A stretch of DNA of 36,940 bases from Bacillota bacterium (GCA_030057555.1 JASGUU010000016.1:1-36940); one strand, 5' to 3'; positions 7,968 through 15,561 are shown, counted from the first letter of the stretch. Translations and numbers: made by a program. Notes: generated from the sequence alone by a model not told the origin.

Positions 7968-9389
7968 TCAAAGCACCCTGTATCGCTGCCTGGGACTGCG
8001 TGGAGGTTCCGTAGCCTCAATCGTCTTCTCGGCAATCAGTTTGTTAATCGCCCGCTGCACTGCTGTACGGCTGAGACCTGTCTTTTGCATCAGTTCACTT
8101 GTTGAGAAAGATTCGTTCTGCCTGAATGCATGGCGCACTTTTTCATCAGCGGACAGATAACGCTCATCCTGAGCCACCCTGCGGCGGTAAAAAACAATAG
8201 TAAAGCTGTTCAGATCAGCCCTGATCTCAGGCCGCGGCTGCAGATTCTCGGCGAGGGATTTCTCAATTACAGCGATACCAGTACCCCTGCCCTCAGCTAC
8301 AATCCCGCCACCGGGAAACTCGACCGTCTCAAGAAATGTCGCCAGGCGCTGATTGCGCGTGGAACTGATCCCGGCGGTTCCCAGTGTCTGCAGGGTAACA
8401 CCACCATATAGACCACCGGGACTTGTGATTTCAAGTCGATCCACAAACATGTTGACCTGCACCTGACTACCCTGCGCATGGGGGGAATAATCACGATGCA
8501 TGAGCGCGTTCACAACCGCTTCCCGCACTGCAACCAGTGGATAGTCGGGTATGTCCGTGCGATAGACGTCGCCAATAAGTGCCCCGATTCTCATATGATT
8601 CCGCACGAGTTCAACGGTTGACTCAACAAGCTCGGGAATTGCTCCTGACAGTGTCTCCCGATCCAGCAGACGCAGGCCGGAGCCAATTTCCCCCTTTGAT
8701 GTACCTGGAAATACAGAGAATGCTACGGTTAACCGTGGAAAGAACTCCTGTGGATAGTCTCCCAGTGCCAGCAATGCAGCGAGTGTCAGCTGGTCTTCGT
8801 GAAGAATCCGAAGCCGTTTCATGGCCACCTGCTCACCTTCAGCAAATGTTCGTGGTCTTATCGCCCGCTGTTTGTCGAGAAAGACCTTCAGCGCCTGAGC
8901 ATTGAGCTGCTCCAGACCTGTCTGCTCCACTGCTGCTTCATCCCAGCGCGGCTGTTTCTGTTCTTCGCGAATACGGTCTACTTCATACTGTGTCAGGCGG
9001 ACATCGGCATCACCAACCCGCTGATAGCTGCCGCCATAGATCCCACGCTCACGGATATAGGCCGGACGATCCCAGGACGGGAATGCATCAATCTGGGCAA
9101 CGAGCAGTTCGCCCTCCTCAAAAGGGACGATCTGGATGGCGGGCCGGACCGGAGGGCTGATCTGGCGGCCGCGCTCCAGGAGCTGGTCAGCAGCAGCCTG
9201 CGCATCGAAGTCAGGAACCCGCTGAAAGCCTTTTTCTTCGGATAATCCGACGACTATTATGCCCCCACCGGTATTGGCAAAAGCACTGAGCGATTCCAAA
9301 ATCGCTTTACCCACACCTTCCTTGACCTCAACAGTCTGATCATCGCTGCCAAGTACACGCAAATTCTCAACCAGCTGGTCTATATCCAC
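7968..9389 (-). CDS. AlbA_2 / HATPase_c_4 / winged-helix transcriptional regulator-like protein
   Basis: This 473-aa protein has three parts. Residues ~15-135 fit the AlbA_2 (schlafen-like) domain, with SLSAFANTGGGIIVVGLSEE and YIRERGIYGGSYQRVGDADV. Residues ~270-400 fit HATPase_c_4, with PLVAVREAVVNALMHRDYS, DRLEITSPGGL and the glycine-rich GGGIVAEGRGTGIAV. Residues ~415-473 form a winged helix (FSTSELMQKTGLSRTAVQRAINKL). Proteins of this plan are usually annotated as putative transcriptional regulators; nucleotide-dependent DNA binding is likely but unproven. GAGGGAAGA lies upstream of the ATG. The palindromic element at 9412-9482 sits directly in its promoter region, which suggests autoregulation (inference). 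Confidence 0.88.
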   Translation of the reverse strand: MDIDQLVENLRVLGSDDQTVEVKEGVGKAILESLSAFANTGGGIIVVGLSEEKGFQRVPDFDAQAAADQLLERGRQISPPVRPAIQIVPFEEGELLVAQIDAFPSWDRPAYIRERGIYGGSYQRVGDADVRLTQYEVDRIREEQKQPRWDEAAVEQTGLEQLNAQALKVFLDKQRAIRPRTFAEGEQVAMKRLRILHEDQLTLAALLALGDYPQEFFPRLTVAFSVFPGTSKGEIGSGLRLLDRETLSGAIPELVESTVELVRNHMRIGALIGDVYRTDIPDYPLVAVREAVVNALMHRDYSPHAQGSQVQVNMFVDRLEITSPGGLYGGVTLQTLGTAGISSTRNQRLATFLETVEFPGGGIVAEGRGTGIAVIEKSLAENLQPRPEIRADLNSFTIVFYRRRVAQDERYLSADEKVRHAFRQNESFSTSELMQKTGLSRTAVQRAINKLIAEKTIEATEPPRSPRQRYRVL

Positions 9390-9411
9390 CCGTCTTCCCT
9401 CTCAGCTCAGC

Positions 9412-9482
9412 TAACTTCCCACTCATCATAACACTCGACATCCCACTTGGGTATGTTTAGTGTTATGTTGAGTGTTATGTTT
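9412..9482. repeat. Palindromic element, copy 2 (rearranged)
   Basis: This copy is built from the same two words as copies 1 and 3, in a different order. TAACTTCCCACTC is followed by CATAACACTC, then TCCCACTTGGGTATGTT, then AGTGTTATGTTG and AGTGTTATGTTT in tandem. It begins 23 nt upstream of the AlbA_2 start codon, a typical operator/promoter position. Confidence 0.75.
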
Positions 9483-9581
9483 CCGATGAACAGCCTGCGG
9501 ACAGGCCGGCTCGCAACTGCAAATTGTGAAGTTACTGTCTCCTGTTCAGTCGACATCCCCTGATTCCTCAGGTCATCCGCG

Positions 9582-9647
9582 AGCTCCCCACACAACATAA
9601 CACCAACTTCCCACCGTGTTATGCTGTGTGGGAAGCTTGTGTTATGT
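9582..9647. repeat. Nested palindromic element, copy 3
   Basis: This element has the same orientation and layout as copy 1, with about ten differences over 66 nt. Outer arms AGCTCCCCAC (9582-9591) and GTGGGAAGCT (9628-9637) pair with one mismatch. Inner arms AACATAACAC and GTGTTATGCT pair with one mismatch. A trailing GTGTTATGTT ends the element. It lies about 115 nt upstream of the gene at 9762 and may control it. Confidence 0.8.
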
Positions 9648-9761
9648 TCCCTTACTTCTCCCATCCCCCGGTGCAGGCAATTCCGATCCAATTCCGCCAA
9701 TAGCCTGTCGCCAAAGTCACATTTCGTGACATACTCTCTGGCAGCGAAGGGAGGCAGCGTC

Positions 9762-10388
9762 ATGCACATCATTCGACCGTCGAGCGAGGCGGAGATGATC
9801 CGGGAGTTTCTCCGGATGGAGATGGCTTCGCCGCGCTATGAGGCTGAGATCTCTGCAGCGCTGGCAAAGCACGGCGCGACAGCGAAGCTGCTCCTTGACG
9901 CCGATCTGTCCAGCGACACAGAGAACCGGCTGCGGCGGGAAGTCCTTGGCAGCTTCCGCGGCTACGGGCAGAATCGCGGGCTCTTCGAGCGCTTTCCGAG
10001 GCAGGTCGACTGGTACCGGGCGGAGATGACGGCAGCAGATCTGCCGCAGCTGTGCTATATCGACTACTCCTACTGGAATGAGCTGTCACACCATACGGGA
10101 TCGCCGCTGATGGCGGCGAAGACGGTCGAGAGCGGGCTTTCGATATATGATGTGCCAAATGACCAGTTCCACGAAGCCAGACGGCAGCTGCAGGAGGGCA
10201 GGCGCTTCCCAACGCTGATTCTTCTGGGTGAACGGCTGCCGGAGAAGTCAAAGGGGACAGTCTGGTATCTGCTTGAGGGACATGTGCGGGCGACAGCCTA
10301 CGCCATGGCACCCGAATGTATGGACCAGGCCCCGGTTCTGCTGGGGATCGCGGATCAAAGCGAGCTGCAGTACTGGCATGACGGTTGA
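9762..10388 (+). CDS. Hypothetical protein, family not recognised
   Basis: This 208-aa soluble protein has no signal peptide or membrane segment. AAGGGAGGCAGCGTC precedes the ATG and supports the start. The C-terminal part contains FPTLILLGERLP then VWYLLEGHVRATAYAMAP. The EGHVRATAYA stretch resembles the 'D/E-G-H-x-R-x-x-A' element of ParB/sulfiredoxin-fold proteins, but the similarity is too short for an assignment. It starts a plus-strand run with the GNAT-VOC and methyltransferase genes, and lies divergent from the AlbA_2 gene with palindromic elements in between. Confidence 0.7.
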   Translation: MHIIRPSSEAEMIREFLRMEMASPRYEAEISAALAKHGATAKLLLDADLSSDTENRLRREVLGSFRGYGQNRGLFERFPRQVDWYRAEMTAADLPQLCYIDYSYWNELSHHTGSPLMAAKTVESGLSIYDVPNDQFHEARRQLQEGRRFPTLILLGERLPEKSKGTVWYLLEGHVRATAYAMAPECMDQAPVLLGIADQSELQYWHDG

Positions 10389-10516
10389 AGGCGGACAGAG
10401 GATGCCATGAAAGTCGAGCTGGTTCGCAATCCCTGTCGTGGAGTTGGCAGCTGCGCCGAAGGTATCATATTCATTGTATTTCGCTACAGGTAGAAGGACA
10501 AAAGGAGAGCCCATCC

Positions 10517-11452
10517 ATGGTCCACAAAGGCACAGTCACACTGGAATCCGGGAGACTCATCCTGCGGCGCTTTGAATTGTCGGATGCCGATGCCATGTTC
10601 AGGAACTGGGCGGGCGATCCGGAAGTTACAAAGTTCCTGATGTGGCCGACACACCAGGATGTGTCCGTTTCCCGGGAGGTCATCGGCAGCTGGCTGCCCC
10701 TGTACGAAAACCCCAGCCACTACAGCTGGGCGATTGTCCTGAAAGAGTCTGGCGAAGCGATCGGGAGCATTGCCGCAGTCGGACAGCGGGATGACATCAG
10801 GATGGTTCACATCGGCTACTGCCTTGGCAGGAGATGGTGGCGGCAGGGCTACACTTCGGAGGCCCTGGCACTCCTGATCCGCTTTTTCTTTGAAGAGGTA
10901 GGTGTCAACCGCATAGAGTCCAGGCATGATCCGCGCAACCCCAACTCGGGAAAGGTCATGGCGAAGTGTGGCCTGAAATACGAGGGCACGCTGCGGCAGA
11001 GTGACATCAACAATCAGGGTGGGCTCTGTGATGCCGCCTGGTACGCTCTGTGTGCAGAGGATTATTTTGAGAGACAGCAAAAAGGCCTTTCGCTCACCAT
11101 CGGCGATATTGCCATCGACTGCGAAAACCCTGAACGGACCCGGGATTTCTATCACGCCCTGATCGGCTGGGAGAAGCGGGACATGTACGGCTGTCCGGCT
11201 CTCATCGCCGATCACGGCCTGGTGATTCTCTTCATGCCCTGTGATTTCGACTACCAGCCTCCCGTCTGGCCGGAAGAAGCAGGTCAGCAGCAGAAGCAGA
11301 TGCACTTCAACTTCGAGGTCAATGACCTGCCTGCCGCTGTAGAAACGGCCCTCCGCCTCGGTGCCGGAAAAGCCGCCGCACAGTATGGCGGCGACCACTT
11401 CATCACCATGTTCGACCCGGAAGGCCACCCCTTCTGCCTCTGCAGAACGTGA
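10517..11452 (+). CDS. GNAT acetyltransferase-glyoxalase/VOC fusion protein
   Basis: This 311-aa protein contains two enzyme-type domains. Residues ~5-185 are a RimJ/RimL-type GNAT acetyltransferase: SGRLILRRFELSDADAMF, the acetyl-CoA loop LGRRWWRQGYTSEAL (103-117), and NPNSGKVMAKCGLKYEG. Residues ~192-311 are a VOC/glyoxalase-like fold: DIAIDCENPERTRDFYHALIGW, HFNFEVNDLPAAV and FDPEGHPFCLC. AAGGAGAG before the ATG at 10517 supports this start over longer options. Both families include resistance and detoxification enzymes, but no substrate can be assigned. The fusion suggests two steps on one small molecule, or acylation plus binding (inference). Confidence 0.88.
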   Translation: MVHKGTVTLESGRLILRRFELSDADAMFRNWAGDPEVTKFLMWPTHQDVSVSREVIGSWLPLYENPSHYSWAIVLKESGEAIGSIAAVGQRDDIRMVHIGYCLGRRWWRQGYTSEALALLIRFFFEEVGVNRIESRHDPRNPNSGKVMAKCGLKYEGTLRQSDINNQGGLCDAAWYALCAEDYFERQQKGLSLTIGDIAIDCENPERTRDFYHALIGWEKRDMYGCPALIADHGLVILFMPCDFDYQPPVWPEEAGQQQKQMHFNFEVNDLPAAVETALRLGAGKAAAQYGGDHFITMFDPEGHPFCLCRT

Positions 11453-11504
11453 GCGGAGCCATGAAACCGGCCACAGACGGTCAATAAACAGGAGAAACTA
11501 CCAC

Positions 11505-12311
11505 ATGTACAACTGGATCAACGCAGAAGACTACACGATGGACACCCTGCTCTACTTCGATCAGTGGGTGCTCGACTACCTGCTGAAGGATCAGGCAGGC
11601 TTCGATGGGGACTATCAGGAGCTGCTGGGCAGAGCTCTCAGCCGCTACCCCCATGTCGCTGACTACTGTCGTCATATGGCTCCTGAACGCAAAGACTATC
11701 TCGAAGCAGCGCTGTCCCGGGTACCGTCCGACCTGAGTGATCAGGAGGCCCGTCAGGCTGAAACCCGGTTCCTGCAGTACCACGAAACCTTCGTCGTCTA
11801 TGCCTGGCCGGAGGCGATGGAACAGGTGAACTACATCGCCGACTGGGATCGCAGATGGCTGGATGAGCTGATCGATCTGACCGGCATGGTTGTCCTCGAT
11901 GTCGGAGCGGGCACCGGCCGGCTGGCTTTCGCGGCCGCCCGTGATGCTTTGCGTGTCTATGCCAGCGAACCCTGCTACCGCCTGCGCGACTACATGCGTA
12001 TGCGGATCGAGAAGGAGAATCTGACGAAGATCAAGGTTCTCGATGGTTTCGTGACGGATCTGCCCTTTGAGGACAATACCTTCGATGCCGTCCTGTCCGG
12101 CCATGTCGTCGGCGACGATTACGACAGGGAGATCGAGGAGATGAGCCGGGTCACGAAGCCCGGCGGCTGGCTCGTCATCTGTAATGGCGATGATGAGTTT
12201 AAGCGCACAGCTCCCAATGCGGAGCTGCTGCAGCGCGGCTTCGAGGCCTTCCGCCACACAAGCCCTTCAGGCGGCATCATCTACAACTATCGCCTGCAGC
12301 GAAACACCTGA
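11505..12311 (+). CDS. Class I SAM-dependent methyltransferase
   Basis: This is a 268-aa cytoplasmic enzyme. Motif I (SAM binding) is VVLDVGAGTGRLAF at ~129-142, the acidic residue ending strand 2 is in VYASEP, and the post-I region is LPFEDNTFDAVLSGHVVGDD, as in Methyltransf_11/25 enzymes. The N-terminal ~125 residues are mostly helical and may form the acceptor lid; they do not identify a substrate. GGAGAAACTACC precedes the ATG. It follows the GNAT-VOC gene by 52 nt and converges with the HD hydrolase gene, only 4 nt separating the two stops. Confidence 0.87.
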   Translation: MYNWINAEDYTMDTLLYFDQWVLDYLLKDQAGFDGDYQELLGRALSRYPHVADYCRHMAPERKDYLEAALSRVPSDLSDQEARQAETRFLQYHETFVVYAWPEAMEQVNYIADWDRRWLDELIDLTGMVVLDVGAGTGRLAFAAARDALRVYASEPCYRLRDYMRMRIEKENLTKIKVLDGFVTDLPFEDNTFDAVLSGHVVGDDYDREIEEMSRVTKPGGWLVICNGDDEFKRTAPNAELLQRGFEAFRHTSPSGGIIYNYRLQRNT

Positions 12312-12315
12312 CAAA

Positions 12316-12756
12316 TCAGGAAGAAGCCCCTCCCTCAATGCGGTCGAGTTCTCCCAGGGCCCAGGTATAGCGGTCAAAGCGCTCCTGATCCCGCTCGGAG
12401 AAGGACGGCAGACGGGAGCGGTCGAGGTTGTGGAGGAGATCGAAGCGCTTGATGCGGCGCGCGAGGGGATTTTTGCAGAGACGTACGACGTACTCCTCAT
12501 AGCTCTCGTCCGTACGCCGCGACAGGGCGTCGACAGCGGCGACAACCTCCGCCGAAAAGCCGGCCCGGGCCAGGTCCTCCAGCGTCAGGTCGGAGTCCTC
12601 GATCGTGTCGTGGAGCAGGGCGACGGTCTGCCCCGTCTCGTCCGCGCACTGCAGCGCGACATAGACGGGATGGAGAAGATAGGGGGCGCCGCCGCGGTCC
12701 AGCTGGCCCTCGTGGGCCTGGGCTGCCAGGTACAGCGCGGTCTGTCGTGGGTTCAT
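12316..12756 (-). CDS. HD-domain phosphohydrolase, SpoT/MESH1-like
   Basis: This 146-aa single-domain protein carries the expected metal ligands: H29 in LLHP, H49-D50 in LLHDTIED, and D106 in FDLLHNL. The order and spacing match the HD_4/SpoT hydrolase family, where the TIED element follows HD. Small stand-alone members of this group include (p)ppGpp hydrolases. No synthetase domain is present and the true substrate is unknown. The ATG at 12756 has only a weak GGA upstream. It is divergent from the macro-domain gene, with 105 nt between start codons containing the inverted repeat CGGCAG/CTGCCG (12787-12792, 12804-12809). Confidence 0.82.
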   Translation of the reverse strand: MNPRQTALYLAAQAHEGQLDRGGAPYLLHPVYVALQCADETGQTVALLHDTIEDSDLTLEDLARAGFSAEVVAAVDALSRRTDESYEEYVVRLCKNPLARRIKRFDLLHNLDRSRLPSFSERDQERFDRYTWALGELDRIEGGASS

Positions 12757-12861
12757 GTCTGGTTCCTGCTTTCTGTGCCGGGGAAACGGCAGGCTGTAGT
12801 AAACTGCCGGCAGACCCCCCGCTTTCGCTGCCATCCGGCACTTAAAACGAAAGGTGCTCCC

Positions 12862-13860
12862 ATGCCGCTTACCATCATACGCGATGACATCACCCATCTG
12901 GCGGTCGATGCGATCGTCAATGCCGCGAATTCCGATCTGCTCCGGGGCGGCGGCGTCTGCGGCTCGATTTTCCGGACGGCGGGCGTGAAGCAGCTGGAGG
13001 CGGCCTGCGCCCCGCTGGCGCCGGTGCCGACGGGAGAGGCGGTGGTGACGCCGGGCTTTGCCCTGCCCGCCACCTATATCATCCACGCCGTCGGGCCCAT
13101 CTATCGGGGCGGCCGCCACGGCGAGGCCGGGCTGCTGGCCTCCGCCTACCGCCGTTCTCTCGAGCTGGCGCGGGACCTGAGGCTGGGGAGCATCGCCTTC
13201 CCCCTGATTTCGAGCGGGATCTACGGCTATCCGAAGGCCGAGGCGCTCCGGATCGCACGCGAGACGATCACGGACTTCCTGCTGGCGGAGGAGCATGAGC
13301 TCGAGGTGACGCTGGTGATCTTCGACCGCGCGTCCTATGAGGTCGCCGCCGGCCTGCTCGACGAGGTCGCGGCCTATATCGATGACAGCTATGTAGACCG
13401 GCAGAGCTTCCATCTCAGGGACCGTCTGCAGGCGAGGGAGTCGCCGCTGATGTCTAGGGCGCTCATGCCGGACATGTACGAAGCCGCCGCGGAGACGCTC
13501 GACACCGCCCTCGGCGGGCTCGCCGAGCCCTTCTCCGGCACCCTCCTGCGCCTGATCGACGCCAGCGGCCGCGGTGATGTCGAGATCTACAAGCGCGCCA
13601 ATCTGAGCCGCCAGCTCTTCTCGAAAATCCGCTCCAACCCCGACTACATGCCCTCGAAGCGCACGGCCCTCGCCCTCGCGATCGCCCTCGAGCTCGACCT
13701 CGACGCGACGAACGACCTGCTCGGCCGTGCCGGCTATACGCTCTCAAACAGCCGGAAGTCCGATGTTATCGTGCGCTATTTCATCGAACGCGGGCGCTAC
13801 GACCTCTTCACCATCAACGAACTGCTCTTCCAGTACGACGAGCCGCTGCTGGGATCCTGA
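12862..13860 (+). CDS. Macro-domain protein with C-terminal helical/HTH-like domain
   Basis: This is a 332-aa protein. Residues 1-~172 form a macro domain (ADP-ribose binding or hydrolysis): VDAIVNAANSDL, the first loop GGGVCGSIFRTAG, GEAVVTPGFALP, HAVGPIY, and the second loop SSGIYGYP. The C-terminal ~110 residues (from SGTLLRLIDASGRGD to the end) form a separate helical domain with VEIYKRANLSRQLFSKIRS and NDLLGRAGYTLS. It resembles an XRE-like helix-turn-helix, and I recall it as a recurrent partner of macro domains in Bacillota. A VWA gene follows 88 nt downstream, which I also recall as a conserved pairing. AAAGGTG precedes the ATG. Confidence 0.9.
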   Translation: MPLTIIRDDITHLAVDAIVNAANSDLLRGGGVCGSIFRTAGVKQLEAACAPLAPVPTGEAVVTPGFALPATYIIHAVGPIYRGGRHGEAGLLASAYRRSLELARDLRLGSIAFPLISSGIYGYPKAEALRIARETITDFLLAEEHELEVTLVIFDRASYEVAAGLLDEVAAYIDDSYVDRQSFHLRDRLQARESPLMSRALMPDMYEAAAETLDTALGGLAEPFSGTLLRLIDASGRGDVEIYKRANLSRQLFSKIRSNPDYMPSKRTALALAIALELDLDATNDLLGRAGYTLSNSRKSDVIVRYFIERGRYDLFTINELLFQYDEPLLGS

Positions 13861-13948
13861 AGCTTTCGCAAATGTCGCCTGGGAAGCGACCTCTCCCCTC
13901 CGCCGGGCTGCGATGATACAGACATCACAGAAACGGAGGGCTTCCCAC

Positions 13949-14623
13949 ATGACAAACGATCTTCACAGCGAGGCAAAGCAGCCTCAGCGCACCGAGCTCA
14001 TCTTCATCCTCGACCGCAGCGGCTCGATGGCCGGACTCGAGAGCGACAGCATCGGCGGCTTCAACACGATGCTCCGGAAACAGCAGGAGCTGCCGGGTGT
14101 CTGCCGCATCACGACCGTGCTCTTTAACCACGAGTACCGGCTGCTGCACGACCGTGTCGACATCGGCGCGGTGCGGCCGCTGAGAACTGCGGACTTTCAG
14201 GTGGGCGGAACCACGGCGCTGCTTGACGCCGTCGGCACCGCAATCGAGAGCATGGTGCAGAGGCAGCGGCTCTCCCGCCCTGAAGAGCGCGCTGATGCGG
14301 TGCTCTTCGTCATCATTACCGATGGCTACGAGAATGCCAGCCGTGAATTCAGCGTCGAGCGTGTCCGCTCCATGATCCGCTTCGAGAGCGAGACGTTCGG
14401 CTGGGAGTTTATCTTCCTCGGCGCCAATCTCGACGCGGTTCAGGCGGCGGCCGACATCGGCATCCGCCCGGAGCGGGCGCAGAACTTCCATGCCGACTCC
14501 CGCGGCGTGTCGACGAACTTCGCTGCTGTCAGCAACGCGATCCATTCGCTGCGCTTCTCGGCGAAGCTGTGCGATGACTGGGGGCAGGCAATCGAGCAGG
14601 ATTTCAAAGAGCGAAAGAGCTGA
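13949..14623 (+). CDS. VWA-domain protein (TerY-like, MIDAS intact)
   Basis: This 224-aa cytoplasmic protein is almost entirely a von Willebrand factor A domain. The MIDAS motif is complete: D22-R-S24-G-S26, T88/T89 in GGTTALLDA, and D125 in ITDGYENAS. Such proteins act as metal-dependent binding scaffolds rather than enzymes. ACGGAGGG lies 8 nt before the ATG. It follows the macro-domain gene and is probably co-transcribed with it, so it may present or regulate an ADP-ribosylated partner (inference). It is the last protein gene before the tRNA and prophage. Confidence 0.88.
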   Translation: MTNDLHSEAKQPQRTELIFILDRSGSMAGLESDSIGGFNTMLRKQQELPGVCRITTVLFNHEYRLLHDRVDIGAVRPLRTADFQVGGTTALLDAVGTAIESMVQRQRLSRPEERADAVLFVIITDGYENASREFSVERVRSMIRFESETFGWEFIFLGANLDAVQAAADIGIRPERAQNFHADSRGVSTNFAAVSNAIHSLRFSAKLCDDWGQAIEQDFKERKS

Positions 14624-14680
14624 GGACACAGCGGGAAAGCAGTCGTCAGCGGATGCTGCCGAGCGCCTCGTCTTCAGAGT

Positions 14681-14709
14681 TTGACAGAGTGCGCGTGACA
14701 AGGGATAAT
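14681..14709 (+). promoter_or_regulatory. Sigma-70 type promoter of the tRNA-Thr gene
   Basis: A perfect -35 TTGACA (14681-14686) is separated by exactly 17 nt from the -10 GATAAT (14704-14709). Transcription would start near 14716, about a dozen bases before the tRNA. This is the best promoter visible in the window. Confidence 0.85.
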
Positions 14710-14727
14710 AACGTTCGCGTCACGCGC

Positions 14728-14803
14728 GCCTTCTTAGCTCAGTAGGTAGAGCGCATCCATGGTAAGGATGAGGTCAAGGGTTCGATTCCCTTAGAAGGCT
14801 CCA
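14728..14803 (+). tRNA. tRNA-Thr (anticodon GGT), CCA encoded
   Basis: All cloverleaf parts are present. The acceptor stem is GCCTTCT (14728-14734) with AGAAGGC (14793-14799). The D-stem is GCTC/GAGC and the anticodon stem CATCC/GGATG. The seven-base loop ATGGTAA gives anticodon GGT at 14761-14763, reading ACC/ACU threonine codons. The T-stem is AAGGG/CCCTT with loop TTCGATT. Discriminator T (14800) is followed by genomic CCA (14801-14803). The 3' end is the probable integration site of the neighbouring prophage (inference). Confidence 0.96.
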
Positions 14804-14810
14804 AGCTGAA

Positions 14811-14841
14811 ACCCCGTAGCCCCAGCGGTTACGGGGTTTTT
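14811..14841 (+). terminator. Intrinsic terminator of the tRNA-Thr gene
   Basis: A perfect 8-bp stem, ACCCCGTA (14811-14818) with TACGGGGT (14830-14837), encloses an 11-nt loop and is followed by TTTT (14838-14841). It begins 8 nt after the tRNA CCA. Confidence 0.9.
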
Positions 14842-14867
14842 GTATGGGCGGAAAAGGCGCTCGCTCA

Positions 14868-14997
14868 GCTGTGTTTGGTACCAAATTGGTACCACTTCCC
14901 TCGGGAACGGTTCGGGAACCTATGCGTCTTACGTCAGATCACGGCAGATCACGGCAGGTCCGCTTGGCCTCCGCCCATGCCACGATGGCGGCGGAGG
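14868..14997. other. Candidate prophage attachment-region repeats
   Basis: Between the tRNA terminator and the first phage gene lie several short repeats. There is a 12-bp palindrome TTTGGTACCAAA followed at once by TTGGTACC. Two GGGAAC-containing words occur around 14903-14920. A tandem pair of CAGATCACGG lies at 14935-14954. An inverted repeat CCTCCGCC/GGCGGAGG occupies 14968-14975 and 14990-14997. Clusters of short direct repeats beside a tRNA 3' end are typical of tyrosine-integrase arm sites. That reading is inference, since the other att copy is outside the window. Confidence 0.4.
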
Positions 14998-15005
14998 TGT
15001 CCGCC

Positions 15006-15146
15006 GTGCACGTACTCACAGATGACCAACTCGCCGACAGCGAGTTGCAGCGGAGCGTCCTGTTGCAGATGGTGAGGGAGCTGATTGCGGAGATTCTCGG
15101 GCGATCAAAAAAGGCCGCCCACCCCGTAGGGCAGGCGGCTCCGTAG
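15006..15146 (+). CDS. Possible small phage protein, 46 aa
   Basis: A GTG at 15006 lies 8 nt after GGAGG (14993-14997) and opens a frame beginning VHVLTDDQLADSELQ and continuing into an amphipathic helix rich in L, R and E (VRELIAEILGRSKK). Small helical proteins of this look occur at lysis ends of Bacillota prophages. The reading frame runs through the minus-strand terminator at 15107-15140 and is convergent with the late operon, which weakens the call. The frame is also open upstream to 14820, and the upstream part may be an integrase tail (see findings). Confidence 0.35.
   Translation: MHVLTDDQLADSELQRSVLLQMVRELIAEILGRSKKAAHPVGQAAP
15107..15140 (-). terminator. Intrinsic terminator at the end of the prophage late operon
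   Basis: Read on the minus strand, AGCCGCC (15134-15140) pairs with GGCGGCC (about 15113-15119), with further inner pairing, and is followed by TTTTTT (15107-15112). It lies 22 nt after the stop of the holin-like gene and closes the late transcript. Confidence 0.85.
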
Positions 15147-15162
15147 TCTTTGATAGTCTTCG

Positions 15163-15561
15163 TTAGTTTTCGATAGCAGTCATCTTGACCGCCATCTTAT
15201 CGTCGCGGACAGCCTCCTCGATGCGCTGCTTAATCCACTGGTTAGCGTCTCCGGTCACCTGCCGGAGGATCTCCATCGTACTGTCTGACATCGTACGTCT
15301 GGCCAACTGTAAGGCTCTGTCCGCGGCAAGGCTGGCAGCCTCCGGAGACCACTCTCCGGACGCCCGGAGATCGTCAACGAAGGTCTGTGCCGTAGTAGAT
15401 ACCGCTGCGATGATCGAGCGCTCGGCCAGCATGAGGGCTGTCTCGATCTCGCTCGCTTTGGTGCGGGAGAGGATCCACTTTCGCAGCTCGACCACCGCCC
15501 AGGTGATGAGCGGCACGAGCAGCAGCTGTACGATCATGGTAATGAGTTCAGTGATGTCCAT
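15163..15561 (-). CDS. Phage holin, LL-H/superfamily 6-like
   Basis: This 132-aa protein has one N-terminal hydrophobic segment (ITMIVQLLLVPLITWAVVEL, about 6-25), followed by a long charged helical tail (KASEIETALMLAERSIIAA, then ATGDANQWIKQRIEEAVRD-like end). This matches the plan of LLH-type holins, which have one membrane helix and an amphipathic tail. The ATG at 15561 is chosen because GGAG lies 9 nt upstream and residues before it look out of frame. It is the last gene of the late operon, next to a second membrane protein and the endolysin, as expected for a lysis cassette. Confidence 0.75.
   Translation of the reverse strand: MDITELITMIVQLLLVPLITWAVVELRKWILSRTKASEIETALMLAERSIIAAVSTTAQTFVDDLRASGEWSPEAASLAADRALQLARRTMSDSTMEILRQVTGDANQWIKQRIEEAVRDDKMAVKMTAIEN

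Larger units (their letters stand above)
9390..9761. other. Divergent intergenic region with two palindromic elements
   Basis: This 372-nt region separates the AlbA_2 gene (minus) from the unrecognised gene at 9762 (plus). It holds copies 2 and 3 of the palindromic element. The open minus frame at 9407-9772 is largely created by these repeats, lacks a ribosome site, and is not called a gene. Confidence 0.5.

Noticed and set aside
9407-9772. Minus-strand open frame of 121 codons containing REHNTSFP and ITRWEVGVMLCG
   Set aside because: The similar residues in it and in the minus frame at 7716-7898 come from the palindromic DNA element itself. Neither has a ribosome site.
12306-12319. CCTGA-CAAA-TCAGG between the convergent methyltransferase and HD genes as a terminator
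   Set aside because: The stem is only 5 bp with no T-tract on either strand.
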